Source: Planctomycetaceae bacterium (GTDB lineage: Bacteria > Planctomycetota > Planctomycetia > Gemmatales > Gemmataceae). From it: a stretch of DNA of 64,000 bases. The first letter of the stretch is position 1. The number at the start of each line of letters is the position of its first letter. Below are positions 51,080 through 59,962 of the stretch, in pieces. Position numbers and translations under genes: made by a program. Under the pieces are notes generated by a model. That model was not told the origin of the DNA and searched no databases. It worked only from the letters and a program-made list of their open reading frames with translations. The DNA lies in contig PNLP01000017.1 in NCBI GenBank assembly GCA_013823135.1, positions 1 through 64,000 on the forward strand, read 5' to 3'.

Positions 51080-51781
51080 GTGCCCGATGAGTCGCCACCG
51101 CCGGCCCCGCACCCCACCGAACTCGCGGAGGTCGCCAGCGGCTTCATCCACGAGATCAAGAATCGCGTCAACACCCTGTCGCTGAACCTCCAACTGCTCG
51201 CCGAAGACTTCGAGACGCCACAAACGCCGCGCGAACGCCGCGCCCTCGACCGCGTAAACCGCCTTCAGGGCGAGTGCCAGAAACTCGTCGATCTCGCGTC
51301 CGACTTCATGCGATTCGCCCGCGTGCAAGACCTCACCACGGAGCCGACGCCGCTCGATGCCGTCGTCTCGCGAATGGTGGACTTCCTCTCGCCAACCGCA
51401 CGCCAGCAGAAGGTCGAGATTAACTGGTATCCCGCCTCCGACCTCCCACTCGTGAATCTCGACCGCGACCTGTTCGAGTTGTGCTTGCTGAACCTGATGC
51501 TCAACGCCGAGCAAGCCATGCCCGACGGCGGAATGCTCACGCTTATGGCCAGCCGCGATGGCGACGCCGTCTGCCTGGATGTGATCGACACCGGTCAGGG
51601 AATTCCCGCGGAGCAACTACCGAAAGTGTTCCGCCCGTTCCATACCACAAAGGCCAATGGCCACGGGCTCGGGCTGGCGACGACGCGGAAAATCGTGCTC
51701 GCCCACCGCGGCACCATCGACGTGCAAAGCGAACCGGGTCGTGGAACGAAATTCACCATCCGCTTGCCTGCGGCTCAGTAG
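51080..51781 (+). CDS. Soluble sensor histidine kinase (HisKA-HATPase core)
   Basis: A 233-residue cytoplasmic kinase without any sensor or membrane region. The phosphoacceptor is H24 in GFIHEIKNRV of the dimerisation helix. The ATPase domain shows the N box (ELCLLNLMLNAEQAMPDGG), DVIDTGQGIP, the F box FRPFHTTK and the G2 box GHGLGLA. It resembles NtrB/AtoS-type kinase cores that take a signal through an outside partner. The GTG at 51080 has GGTGGAG upstream; another GTG at 51053 overlaps the previous stop. No response regulator is adjacent. Confidence 0.92.
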   Translation: MPDESPPPAPHPTELAEVASGFIHEIKNRVNTLSLNLQLLAEDFETPQTPRERRALDRVNRLQGECQKLVDLASDFMRFARVQDLTTEPTPLDAVVSRMVDFLSPTARQQKVEINWYPASDLPLVNLDRDLFELCLLNLMLNAEQAMPDGGMLTLMASRDGDAVCLDVIDTGQGIPAEQLPKVFRPFHTTKANGHGLGLATTRKIVLAHRGTIDVQSEPGRGTKFTIRLPAAQ

Positions 51782-51813
51782 CTCCAGGTTCCAGGTTCCA
51801 AGTTGGGGTTCCC

Positions 51814-52644
51814 ATGGCTTCACCTCGTCCGCTCGCTCTCATCACTGGTGCCAGCGCCGGGATCGGGCTCGAAATCGCCCGCATACTCTCCCACGACCAC
51901 GACCTGATCCTGACCGCTCGCCGGGAGCCGGAACTGCGTGCGATCGCAGCGGAACTCGCGCCGGCCGTGTGCCACGTGTTCCCTGCCGACCTCGCCGACC
52001 CCACCGCTCCCCGCAAACTGTTCGACGAGATTTCCGCCGCGGGTCTGAGCATCGACGTGCTGGTGAACAACGCCGGGTTCGGCGACCTCGGGCCGTTCGC
52101 GGAAGCCGACCTGGGGAAGATGCTGCGGATGATTCAGGTGAACGTGATCGCACTCACGGAATTGACGGGCCTGTTCCTGCCGAGTTTGCGTGCGAAGGGC
52201 CGCGGCCAGATCCTGAACCTCGGCTCGGTGGCAGGCTTCCAGCCTGGGCCGTACATGGCGGTCTACTACGCCACCAAGGCGTATGTGAACTCGTTCTCGG
52301 AGGCGTTGTCGAACGAGCTTGGCGGCAGTGGCGTGACGGTGACCTGCCTGTGCCCGGGGCCAACGGTGAGCGAGTTCGCGGTGGTTGCCGGGGTGCAGCA
52401 ACTCAAGCAATTCTCGGTGAGCTCGGCCGCAGCAACTCGCCCGGTAGCCGAGGCCGGCGTGCGTGCAATGCGTCGCGGCCAACGGCTCATCATCACGGGC
52501 TTCCGCAACAAACTGCTGATCTTCGCCGAGCGATTTGTTCCGCGAGGTGTGGTGATTAACGCCGTGCGTTCGTTGCAGGATAAACGCCGCGGCGGGAAGG
52601 CAGAGGGGGAGACACGGAGAGGGGGAGAGGGGGAGAGAAATTAA
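51814..52644 (+). CDS. Short-chain dehydrogenase/reductase with repeat-derived C-terminus
   Basis: A 276-residue NAD(P)-dependent SDR. The cofactor motif TGASAGIG is at 11-18, NNAG at 85-88, catalytic S138, and YxxxK as Y151 and K155. The order and spacing fit the classical SDR set. The last 17 or so residues (GKAEGETRRGGEGERN) are encoded by the GA-rich arm starting at 52601, so the natural C-terminus has been replaced by element sequence. The convergent four-helix protein gene ends within the same bases. Confidence 0.94.
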   Translation: MASPRPLALITGASAGIGLEIARILSHDHDLILTARREPELRAIAAELAPAVCHVFPADLADPTAPRKLFDEISAAGLSIDVLVNNAGFGDLGPFAEADLGKMLRMIQVNVIALTELTGLFLPSLRAKGRGQILNLGSVAGFQPGPYMAVYYATKAYVNSFSEALSNELGGSGVTVTCLCPGPTVSEFAVVAGVQQLKQFSVSSAAATRPVAEAGVRAMRRGQRLIITGFRNKLLIFAERFVPRGVVINAVRSLQDKRRGGKAEGETRRGGEGERN

Positions 52645-53082
52645 CTTTCAATTCGGGGAATCACCCACTGCTCAGGACTGCACCGCATGGCAACAAGCAT
52701 TCGGATGATATCCTCGTAGATGTTGTGAAGTTCCAACCCACGATCACGTTGCAGGTAACCGCATTTCACTGCAAAGGCGATCCAAGTTTGCGTCTCGGCA
52801 GATTCACTTTCGGAGTCATTGATCTTGCTGACGAACGCAGCTTCATAAATGCGCTTTCGCCATGCCTCTGCGAGATTGGCACAGACTGATCTGGACGAGC
52901 GCCGCATCTGGTCCGTCAGAGAGTATTTTTCTTCAGACGGGAATGACTTCGAGATGTCGAACAAATTCATCGCTGTGTCGAACGCCTTCTTGTATACGTC
53001 TAACTCGAAGTGAGACTTGATGCGAGTCGGCATTGTCCCCTCTGTGTCTCCCCCTCTCCGTGTCTCCCCCTCTCCCACTCTG
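52601..53082. mobile_element. GA-rich inverted-repeat element carrying a four-helix S23-like gene (482 bp)
   Basis: The left arm 52601-52637 and right arm about 53037-53082 are complementary and share the core GAGACACGGAGAGGGGGAG. Both begin with CAGAG when read inward. They enclose one gene for a four-helix S23/IVS-type protein. The transcript of the whole element can fold with the arms as a long stem and the gene in the loop, as in intervening sequences of 23S rRNA. The right end lies three bases before the stop codon of the HEAT gene and the left end inside the SDR gene. An empty copy lies at 34381-34495. No target duplication is seen. Confidence 0.7.
52641..53033 (-). CDS. Four-helix bundle protein (S23 / 23S rRNA intervening-sequence family)
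   Basis: A 130-residue soluble, mostly helical protein. It begins MPTRIKSHFELDVYKKAFDT and continues with SFPSEEKYSLTDQMRRSSRS, VCANLAEAWRKR and SESAETQTWIAFAVKCGYLQ, which match the S23 four-helix family from rRNA intervening sequences and from the accessory proteins of diversity-generating retroelements (Avd). Those bind nucleic acid in the Avd case. The ATG at 53033 follows AGAGGGGAC, a ribosome site supplied by the right repeat arm; translation could also begin in the arm at 53078. No reverse transcriptase or rRNA gene is nearby. Confidence 0.9.
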   Translation of the reverse strand: MPTRIKSHFELDVYKKAFDTAMNLFDISKSFPSEEKYSLTDQMRRSSRSVCANLAEAWRKRIYEAAFVSKINDSESESAETQTWIAFAVKCGYLQRDRGLELHNIYEDIIRMLVAMRCSPEQWVIPRIES

Positions 53083-53085
53083 TTT

Positions 53086-53769
53086 TCACAACCCGACCAT
53101 CGTCGCGAGGGGAACCATCAGCGCATCGAGCGATTCGCCTGCGCGTCGGCGAACTTCCGCATCCTGGTCGGAGGTGGCAGTGCGTAATGCAGCAACGACG
53201 TCGTCGTCGTGTGGACCAATTTGGGCAAGCAGAGTTATAACGCGAGCCCGAAGTTCCGAGTCGGGGTGGCGAAGCCCATCCAGCAACCCCGGTATGGCCA
53301 GACCGCCGATCCGCTTCAGGGCAGTCGCGACGACCACCCGCGTCCGGGTCTCGGGGTCACCAAGCATGGGCACCAAAGTGGGAACGGCCCCTGACGAGGA
53401 GGGGCCGAACCGACCAAGCGTACCGGCGGAATCGCGACGAACGCTTGCATCGGGATCACGAAGTGAGACGGTCAGGGCGGGGATTGCGGGGAGACCATAG
53501 ACGCCAAAATCACCCAGCGCACGAGCGGCCCGGCGACGAACACGCGACGACGGATCACGCAGCGCAGACACCAACCCCGTCACGCGGCGGGCCGGTGCCA
53601 CGGGGAGCTCCGCAAGCGCAACCACTGCCAGTTCCCGTACCTGCGGGTTGGGGTTCGACTGAGCATCGAGCAGGACATCCAACGCTAGCCCCGTCTGGGC
53701 ATCGGGAAGACCATGCACGAGGATCGTGAACACCAGCTTATGCATCACCTGCGGTGATAGCGGTTCCAT
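53086..53769 (-). CDS. HEAT-repeat protein
   Basis: A 227-residue soluble protein built of HEAT-like helix pairs of about 35 residues: NPQVRELAVVALAELPVA, SSRVRRRAARALGDFGVYGL, DASVRRDSAGTLGRFGPSSS, ETRTRVVVATALKRIGGLAI, DSELRARVITLLAQIGPHDD and DAEVRRRAGESLDALMVPLA. The fold binds proteins, and similar repeats occur in phycobilin lyases, which are not expected here. The start could be 53769 (used) or 53850. The stop lies three bases from the GA-rich element, so an earlier longer C-terminus is possible. Confidence 0.85.
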   Translation of the reverse strand: MEPLSPQVMHKLVFTILVHGLPDAQTGLALDVLLDAQSNPNPQVRELAVVALAELPVAPARRVTGLVSALRDPSSRVRRRAARALGDFGVYGLPAIPALTVSLRDPDASVRRDSAGTLGRFGPSSSGAVPTLVPMLGDPETRTRVVVATALKRIGGLAIPGLLDGLRHPDSELRARVITLLAQIGPHDDDVVAALRTATSDQDAEVRRRAGESLDALMVPLATMVGL

Positions 53770-54055
53770 GAGCTTAGGCGAGGTTGGGCGGAAGACGACC
53801 ACCGGACCGAGAAAATGGGCGCGGTGTGGTGGCCGTCGGAATGATGTCACCCCTAAATGTAGGGCACGTTTCGAGCATCAACATCGATACTGTCTGATTT
53901 CCCCGTCACAATCCTCGTTTCAGCCGTTATTGCTGCCAAAATTCGCTTCGAATCGCAATTTAATAGTCGAGCCACAATAAAATCTGTGATTCCACGAGGA
54001 TATTGAGGTACAGCGAGAGAAAAAGATCCTCCTCTCGCCCTTGCCGCTCTGATCC

Positions 54056-55093
54056 TCATTCCGAGATTCCGAAGTCTCCGGGGAGCCGTCGCCAGGCGCT
54101 GTGGATGTGGTTGGCGGGGTTCTTCGCGGCATCGGCTTGCACGTTCAGGAACTCGACGACGAACTCAGGAGCGTACACGCGGTACGTGTAGGGCTTGCCC
54201 GGTTCCGTGCTCCCCCAGTACGCGAAGTACAGCTTGTCGAGCGGGGTCTCCTTCGCACGCTTGTCCTCGACCGCGGCGAGGTCTTCCGGCATCCGCTCCG
54301 TGTAAGCCGCCAGCAATTTCGTGAGTGTGGAACGCTGCTCGGCAGTCAACTTGGCAGCGGGAATGCCGACGGGGTCGCCGACGCCGGCCTTGGGTTGCCC
54401 TTCATTGATCTCGCCGAATTGTTTCGGCTGCACTGCGACCTTGACCTGTTCCTCGGTGAGCGACTTGATCAGAGCGCGGGCGTGGTCCTCGATCGCTGGC
54501 AGCGGGCGAAGACCCTTCTTGGCTCCGTCCTTCACTTCGGCTGGGTTCGACGCCAGCAGCATCGGCGTGGCCGAGATCACTTCGCCCTTGTCGAGCGTGT
54601 AGTTCACGGACAGGTGGTGCCCTTCAAATCGCCAGCCCCATTTCCCGGTGGCGGAGGGTTCGCCGAAGATGCTGACGAAGTACCAGTTCGGGTTCCGGGT
54701 CATGGCACCCTTTGGCCCCTCAAGCGAAAGCAGCAGTTCTTCGAGACCAATGATCGTCGATGCGGTTTCGTAGCCCTTCGCGGAAACGCCCGTCTTCAGG
54801 AGGTCAAGCGCGGCCACCTTTTGCTCAGGGGTCATCTCCTCAAGGCGTGCGCCCTTGCGGGTGAACTTCTTTTCCTTGTCCTGCTGCGGGGTGAAGAACC
54901 ACTTGGTGCGGTGGGCGTCGTTGAAATCGAAGACGCTCTTCGTCTTGAGTTCGGGGGTGAGTGCGGCAAGGTATTTCCCTGCGGCGAGTTGCATCCGGCC
55001 AGCGGAAGTCTTGGGGACTTCGTTCCCGACGAGTGCGACGGCCGCGAAGGCAACGAACGTGATGGTGAGTGCGGCAAAGCGAAAGCGAATCAT
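54056..55093 (-). CDS. DUF3500 family secreted protein
   Basis: A 345-residue exported protein of the DUF3500 family. The leader is 1-24. The core contains AHRTKWFFTPQQ, KGYETASTIIGLEELL, NPNWYFVSIFGEPSATGKWG, RFEGHHLSVNYTLDKGEVIS, YFAYWGSTEPGKPYTYRVYA and the end NHIHSAWRRLPGDFG. His and Trp residues in these blocks are conserved across the family, but no activity is known. It stands alone, flanked by 286 bases upstream without a clear gene. Confidence 0.9.
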   Translation of the reverse strand: MIRFRFAALTITFVAFAAVALVGNEVPKTSAGRMQLAAGKYLAALTPELKTKSVFDFNDAHRTKWFFTPQQDKEKKFTRKGARLEEMTPEQKVAALDLLKTGVSAKGYETASTIIGLEELLLSLEGPKGAMTRNPNWYFVSIFGEPSATGKWGWRFEGHHLSVNYTLDKGEVISATPMLLASNPAEVKDGAKKGLRPLPAIEDHARALIKSLTEEQVKVAVQPKQFGEINEGQPKAGVGDPVGIPAAKLTAEQRSTLTKLLAAYTERMPEDLAAVEDKRAKETPLDKLYFAYWGSTEPGKPYTYRVYAPEFVVEFLNVQADAAKNPANHIHSAWRRLPGDFGISE

Positions 55094-55292
55094 GGTGTGA
55101 GAGTCTCCTCGTTCCGCGGGAGAACCGGCGAGAACCGGGCACAGGTGCGGAGCGGCTACGGCTAACGACTTTCACGAGGATACGCGACCGCCGGGGAAAT
55201 GGGAAGCGATTAGAGTTCGACTTCCGAATACCACTGCGGGAAATTTGGCGTTATGATGGAGTTCTCTCCGCAACGCCCGGAGGTGAATTGGG

Positions 55293-55559
55293 ATGGTGAC
55301 GCGGAATCAACACGACGGCGCGAGTTCGAGCGGGTGGTGGGACGATCTCCCCTCCGCGATCAAAAAACGAGTGCAGCGCCCGGAGACTTCCGAGGCACCC
55401 GCACCTCGTCCGTCGGAGGAGCCGGCACCCTATCGCCCGGCCGTGGTGTACGATTTGTCCCGTCTCGCGATCCTGTTCCTGGCTGTCGCCGTGGCGAACC
55501 TGCTTTTCCTGTTGATCGCGCTATCGTTCCTCTCGGGCCACGACCCGCTGGGCCACTGA
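55293..55559 (+). CDS. Small Pro-rich single-pass membrane protein
   Basis: An 88-residue protein with a hydrophilic Pro/Glu-rich N-terminal part (RPETSEAPAPRPSEEPAPYR) and one membrane segment at about 57-80 (LSRLAILFLAVAVANLLFLL). A GGAGG site precedes the ATG. It converges with the next small membrane protein; only two bases separate their stop codons. No family is recognised. Confidence 0.65.
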   Translation: MVTRNQHDGASSSGWWDDLPSAIKKRVQRPETSEAPAPRPSEEPAPYRPAVVYDLSRLAILFLAVAVANLLFLLIALSFLSGHDPLGH

Positions 55560-55561
55560 CT

Positions 55562-55837
55562 TCACTTCCAGCGAACGACGAAGCTGGCGTTCCCGACCAC
55601 GACGAACTCACGTTCGGCGATCCCCTGTGCTTCGAGGTGGTCGAGCATTTCCTGGGCGGCGTTAAGGCTGACGAATGTCTTCACGTGCCACTCGGGTGGC
55701 TTGGGCAGGGCCGTCCCCCCGGTGATCTCGACCGGCTCGGTTGGTATTGCGACTGGCTTGTCGTACTCGACAGGTTGAACCGCGAACACGACCGCCGTCG
55801 CGACTGCGCCGCCAATCATCAAGAGGGTGAACGTCAT
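55562..55837 (-). CDS. Small membrane-anchored hypothetical protein
   Basis: A 91-residue protein starting MTFTLLMIGGAVATAVVFAV, a membrane anchor or leader, followed by a short Pro-rich linker and a region WHVKTFVSLNAAQEMLDHLE, then GIAEREFVVVGNASFVVRW. The ATG at 55837 has GAGGG upstream; a longer frame above it has no matching content. It is convergent with the preceding gene. The function is unknown. Confidence 0.65.
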   Translation of the reverse strand: MTFTLLMIGGAVATAVVFAVQPVEYDKPVAIPTEPVEITGGTALPKPPEWHVKTFVSLNAAQEMLDHLEAQGIAEREFVVVGNASFVVRWK

Positions 55838-56003
55838 GGGCAATCCCTCGGGTGTATTCTGCACGTCGTGTGCTGGCCAAGATTGTAGACCACCTTTGGC
55901 GTGTATTGTCAAAAAATCCCGGATGTGAGAATCGCCACATTCGGAACGTCTTGCGATTTGAGTGTGGTGTGTGCGGGATGTGGTGATTATGGCGGAAAAT
56001 CTC

Positions 56004-56063
56004 GTCCGAGCCCGAGCGCCAAGCGAGGCGAAGGTTTACCCTCGCTTGGCGCTCGGGCTCGGA
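56004..56063. repeat. Palindromic repeat, family A (copy 3)
   Basis: The arms at 56004-56028 and 56039-56063 match those at 4103 and 36431 (TCCGAGCCCGAGCGCCAAGC), with a 10-base loop. It lies just downstream of htpG, 30 bases past its stop, and probably terminates that transcript. Confidence 0.9.
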
Positions 56064-56093
56064 CCGTGAGACGGTGAGAAACCCAACAACGAG

Positions 56094-57965
56094 TCACCCC
56101 GCGTCGCGCATGATGAGCTCGTTCACCCGTCGGGCGAACGCCACCGGATCGGGCACGGTGGAGCCCTCCGCGATCAGCGATTGCTCGAACAGCAACCGGG
56201 CGTAGCCTTCGAGGCGTGGGTCAGCCGCATTCGCGGCGTGGCGTTCGCGCAGAGCCTTCACGGCGGCGTTCGTCGGGTTCAGTTCCAGCACCCGCTTGTT
56301 CGCTCCGGTATCGCGACCCATCCGTTCCATCATCCGTTCGAGGTGGGCGTTCACCGCAGCGCCATCGGCGACCAGACACGCAGCGCTTTCCGTCAGGCGA
56401 GTCGTGAGCCGCACATCCGCGACCTCGGGCAACTGCGTCTTGATGTAGCCGAGCACGCCCGCGAACTGCTCCTTCACGTCGGCGGGGACTTCCTCGCCGG
56501 TGGGCGTGTCGCCGCGGTCGGCGGCCTTGAGTTGCTTCCCCTTGTAGTTGTTCAACCCCGGGATGGCAAACTCATCGACAGGATCGGTGAGCAGCAGCAC
56601 GTCGCGACCCTTCGCCCGGAACGCTTCCAGATACGGCGATTTCCGCAACTGCTCCGCTTCTTCACCCGTGAGGTAGTAGATGTCCGTCTGATCGGCGGGC
56701 ATCTTCGAGACGTACTCGGCGAGCGTCGTGAACTTCCCGGCCTCGGTGTTGGCGCTCTCGAACAGCAGCAGGTCGGCGATCTTCTCGCGGTTCGCCCAGT
56801 CGCGGCTCAGCCCTTCCTTGAGCACCGAGCCGAAGCCCTTGAAGAACGTGAGGTACTTGTCGTATTCGAGGTTCTTCATCCCCGCGAGCGTGTCGAGAAT
56901 GTTCTTCACGACGCTTTTTTGGATCGCGTCCAGCAGCGGGTTCTGTTGCAGCAACTCGCGGGAGACGTTCAACGGTAGGTCGGCCGAATCGACGACGCCC
57001 TGCACGAACCGCAGGTAGAACGGCAGCACCTGCTCGCATTGCTCCATGATGAGGACGCGCTGCACGTACAACCGCAAACCACCCTTGGGTTCCTGCCAGT
57101 CGAACGCGAACGGCTTCTGGCCCGGAATGAACGCGAGCACGCGGAACTCGGTCTTCCCTTCCGCCGCGTAGTGAATCACCTCGGCGGGCGCTTCGTGATC
57201 GTGCGAAATCGACTTGTAGAACTCGGCGTACTCCTCGGGCTTGATCTCGTTCTTGCTGCGCAGCCAGATCGCTTTGCGACTGTTCAGCGTTTCCTCGGTC
57301 ACTTCCTTCTTGCCATCGACTTCCTTCTCCTCGTCCATGACGACCGGGAATTCGAGGAAGTCGGAGAACTTCTTCACGAGGCTCTTGAGGTGATACGGTT
57401 CGAGGAAGTCTTTCGCGTCTTCTTTCAGGTGCAATGTCACGTCAGTGCCGCGACCGGGCTTCTCGGCGGGGTCGAGGGAGTAGGTGCCCTGCCCGTCGGA
57501 TTCCCAGCGTGTTGCCTCGGCGGGCGTGCTGCCGATCGGCCGCGTGACGACCGTAACCTTGTCGGCGACCATGAACGCGGAATAGAAGCCGACGCCGAAC
57601 TGACCGATGAGGCCGGGGGTTTCCGACGCCTTCCCCGCCTGCTTGGCGGCTTCTAGGAACGCCTTGGTACCCGACTGTGCGACCGTGCCGAGATTCTCGA
57701 TCACGGCTTCGCGCGACATGCCGACGCCGTTATCGGAGATGGTGAGCGTGTTGTTGGCGGCGTCTGGCGTGAGTTTGATCTTCCAGTCAGTGTTCCCTTC
57801 GAGTTTGTCGGCGTGGCTGAGTGAATCGAACCGCACCTTGTTGATGGCATCCGACGCGTTCGAGATGAGTTCGCGGAGGAAGATCTCGCGGTCGGAGTAC
57901 AGCGAGTGCGTGATGAGGTGAAGAAGCTGCTTGAGTTCGGCCTTAAATTCGAGCGTTTCTGCCAT
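56094..57965 (-). CDS. htpG: Chaperone protein HtpG (HSP90 family)
   Basis: A 623-residue ATP-dependent chaperone that helps late folding of client proteins in the cytoplasm. The N-terminal GHKL ATPase shows LYSDREIFLRELISNASDAI, DNGVGM (78-83) and GQFGVGFYSAFM (from 121), and the middle and dimerisation domains follow at normal length, with RRVFIMEQ-like LYVQRVLIMEQCEQVLPFYL and DSADLPLNVSRELLQQN. The length is standard for bacteria. No heat-shock promoter sequence could be picked out reliably. The gene ends 31 bases before a family A palindrome. Confidence 0.97.
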   Translation of the reverse strand: MAETLEFKAELKQLLHLITHSLYSDREIFLRELISNASDAINKVRFDSLSHADKLEGNTDWKIKLTPDAANNTLTISDNGVGMSREAVIENLGTVAQSGTKAFLEAAKQAGKASETPGLIGQFGVGFYSAFMVADKVTVVTRPIGSTPAEATRWESDGQGTYSLDPAEKPGRGTDVTLHLKEDAKDFLEPYHLKSLVKKFSDFLEFPVVMDEEKEVDGKKEVTEETLNSRKAIWLRSKNEIKPEEYAEFYKSISHDHEAPAEVIHYAAEGKTEFRVLAFIPGQKPFAFDWQEPKGGLRLYVQRVLIMEQCEQVLPFYLRFVQGVVDSADLPLNVSRELLQQNPLLDAIQKSVVKNILDTLAGMKNLEYDKYLTFFKGFGSVLKEGLSRDWANREKIADLLLFESANTEAGKFTTLAEYVSKMPADQTDIYYLTGEEAEQLRKSPYLEAFRAKGRDVLLLTDPVDEFAIPGLNNYKGKQLKAADRGDTPTGEEVPADVKEQFAGVLGYIKTQLPEVADVRLTTRLTESAACLVADGAAVNAHLERMMERMGRDTGANKRVLELNPTNAAVKALRERHAANAADPRLEGYARLLFEQSLIAEGSTVPDPVAFARRVNELIMRDAG

Positions 57966-58079
57966 GTCGTTAAACCTCGTCTCGGAATCGTCAGGGAGTG
58001 TGTTATTGTAGGGGGATCGTCCAGACAGTGTGTAGCGGTCGCCCCAACGGGGTGACGTGCGGACTCGCTGGGTCCGCCG

Positions 58080-59462
58080 CTAACCCTCACTCGTCTTTTG
58101 TATCGCGCCTGCTAACTCGTCTTCCTGTCGCGGGAATACCGCTCGCAGGTCCAGCAGCAGTTTCCCCTCCTGCACCCGACCGACCACGGCGGGCGTGCCA
58201 GTTCGCAGTCGTGCCGCGAGTTCAGCTTCGCTCAAACCCACGACCGTTACCGCAAGCACCACGGTCGGCACGGCCACATCGGGAAGCGAACCGCCACCGA
58301 CATACGCCACATCGTTACGCACCTCGACCGTCACGCCCGGTATCGTTCGCAGTCGCTCGGCGAACGCCTCGCTGCGGCGTTGCAATTCTTCGGGCGGCGT
58401 CGTGAGCATTCGCAGCGTGGGGATTTCGCGGAGTGCTTTCGCCGGGTCGCGGTAAAGTCGCAGCGTCGCTTCGAGTGCGGCGAGCGTCATCTTGTCGAGG
58501 CGGAACGCACGCATCAGCGGGTCGCGTTCGATCCTCGCGATGTGGTTGGCCTTCCCCGCGATGATCCCCGCCTGCGGCCCGCCCAGGAGTTTGTCGCCAC
58601 TGAACAACACGAGGTTCGCACCCGCCGCGATGCCCGCCGAAACCAGCGGCTCGCCCTGTAATCCGAACGGCGCCAGATCGACCGCTTGCCCGCTCCCCGC
58701 GTCGTCGATCACCGGCAGGTTGTGCTTCTTGCCGAGCAGAACGAGTTCGGGAAGTTCGACCGCTTTCGTGAAGCCACGGACCCGGTAGTTGCTCGTGTGA
58801 ACCCGCATGATCGCGGCCGTGTTGGGGCCGATGGCGGCTTCGTAATCCGCGAGACGTGTGATGTTCGTGGTGCCGACTTCTCGCAGCGTGGCCCCGCTCA
58901 CGGCCATAATGTCGGGAATGCGGAAGCTGCCGCCGATCTCGATGAGTTGCCCACGCGAGACGATCACTTCACGCTGGGTGGCGAGGGCACGCAACACGAT
59001 CACGGTCGCGGCCGCGCAGTTGTTCACGGCGGTTGCGGCTTCGGCTCCAGTGATAGCACGAATGCCCGCACGCACGGCGTCCTGGCGACTGGAGCGTATC
59101 CCGGTGGTGAGGTCGAGTTCGAGGTTGAGATAGCTTCGCCCGGCTTCGTACGCGGCTCGCGCGGCATCCTCGTGAAGCGGCGAACGGCCGAGGTTGGTGT
59201 GAAGGACAATTCCCGTGGCGTTGATGACCGTGCGAATCGCCGGCACCGCAGCGGAAGCGAGTCGCGATGCGACTCGCTCGGCAGCAGCCGCGAGATCGAG
59301 ATTGGGCGAAGTGCCAGCCGCGAGAGCGGTGCGCAACGCCTCCACCTCCGCGCGTGCGGCAGCAGTAATCGCGTCAGATGAGTGTTGATCGCGAGCCGCG
59401 ACCAGGATCGGGTGTTCGAGCAGTTGAGTGATGGACGGCAGGGCGCGGAACGGATTGCTCAT
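58080..59462 (-). CDS. selA: L-seryl-tRNA(Sec) selenium transferase SelA
   Basis: A 460-residue pyridoxal-phosphate enzyme that converts Ser-tRNA(Sec) to Sec-tRNA(Sec) with selenophosphate. The PLP lysine is K291 in LFSGDKLLGGPQAG, and NATGIVLHTNLGRSPL (81-96) plus VIDDAGSGQ fit SelA. Its length matches the family. Its presence implies that the organism makes selenoproteins, but selB, selD and tRNA-Sec are not in this window. The next gene downstream is htpG on the same strand, 114 bases away; the next upstream is 25 bases away across a gap from SugE. Confidence 0.95.
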   Translation of the reverse strand: MSNPFRALPSITQLLEHPILVAARDQHSSDAITAAARAEVEALRTALAAGTSPNLDLAAAAERVASRLASAAVPAIRTVINATGIVLHTNLGRSPLHEDAARAAYEAGRSYLNLELDLTTGIRSSRQDAVRAGIRAITGAEAATAVNNCAAATVIVLRALATQREVIVSRGQLIEIGGSFRIPDIMAVSGATLREVGTTNITRLADYEAAIGPNTAAIMRVHTSNYRVRGFTKAVELPELVLLGKKHNLPVIDDAGSGQAVDLAPFGLQGEPLVSAGIAAGANLVLFSGDKLLGGPQAGIIAGKANHIARIERDPLMRAFRLDKMTLAALEATLRLYRDPAKALREIPTLRMLTTPPEELQRRSEAFAERLRTIPGVTVEVRNDVAYVGGGSLPDVAVPTVVLAVTVVGLSEAELAARLRTGTPAVVGRVQEGKLLLDLRAVFPRQEDELAGAIQKTSEG

Positions 59463-59487
59463 GCGGGCGATTGTATTGGCGAGCCTG

Positions 59488-59823
59488 TTACTCTTCCGCT
59501 TCGGGGGAAGCCAGCTTCAACCCGATCATGCAGACGATCATGCCGCACAGGAAGAACACACGCCAGAACGTGGCGGGATCCTTGAACCACACAATGCCGA
59601 TGACAGCCGTGCCGAACGCACCGATCCCCGTCCACACGGCATAGGCCGTGCCCAGGCTGATCCGTTGTGCGGCGAGCGTCAGCAGTCCGAAGCTCACAAT
59701 CGACAGGAGCACGAACGCGACAGCCCAGCCAACTCGCGTAAGCCCTTCGGAGAGCTTCAGGCAGGTGGTGAAAGCGCATTCACACAACCCCGCCACGATC
59801 AGGATGGACCAGTACATCGTCAC
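59488..59823 (-). CDS. SMR-family exporter (SugE/Gdx type)
   Basis: A 111-residue membrane protein with four helices. The active-site Glu of helix 1 (GLCECAFTTCLK) and the segment GTAYAVWTGIGAFGTAVIGI match the SugE/Gdx branch, which exports guanidinium ions or quaternary ammonium compounds as a dimer. The C-terminus KLASPEAEE is short and acidic. Guanidinium exporters often sit behind guanidine riboswitches; the 140 bases upstream show no such motif that I can recognise. Confidence 0.9.
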   Translation of the reverse strand: MTMYWSILIVAGLCECAFTTCLKLSEGLTRVGWAVAFVLLSIVSFGLLTLAAQRISLGTAYAVWTGIGAFGTAVIGIVWFKDPATFWRVFFLCGMIVCMIGLKLASPEAEE

Positions 59824-59962
59824 CGGAGTGGTTGGAGCGTTGGGCGTTCTTGCGTGCCAGCAGATTCCAACAGTATGACCTCGTCATTCACTCCACAGCG
59901 CGGGTTCCTGAAATTTCCGTTTGCTACACGTGTTGCACTGCTGAAATTGTGGTGTGTGCGAA

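Noticed and set aside
52601..53082. Possible diversity-generating retroelement, since the four-helix protein resembles Avd
   Set aside because: No reverse transcriptase and no template/variable repeat pair is in the surrounding sequence.
59824..59962. Guanidine riboswitch ahead of the SugE/Gdx gene
   Set aside because: I could not draw any of the known guanidine riboswitch cores in this stretch; a covariance-model search would settle it.
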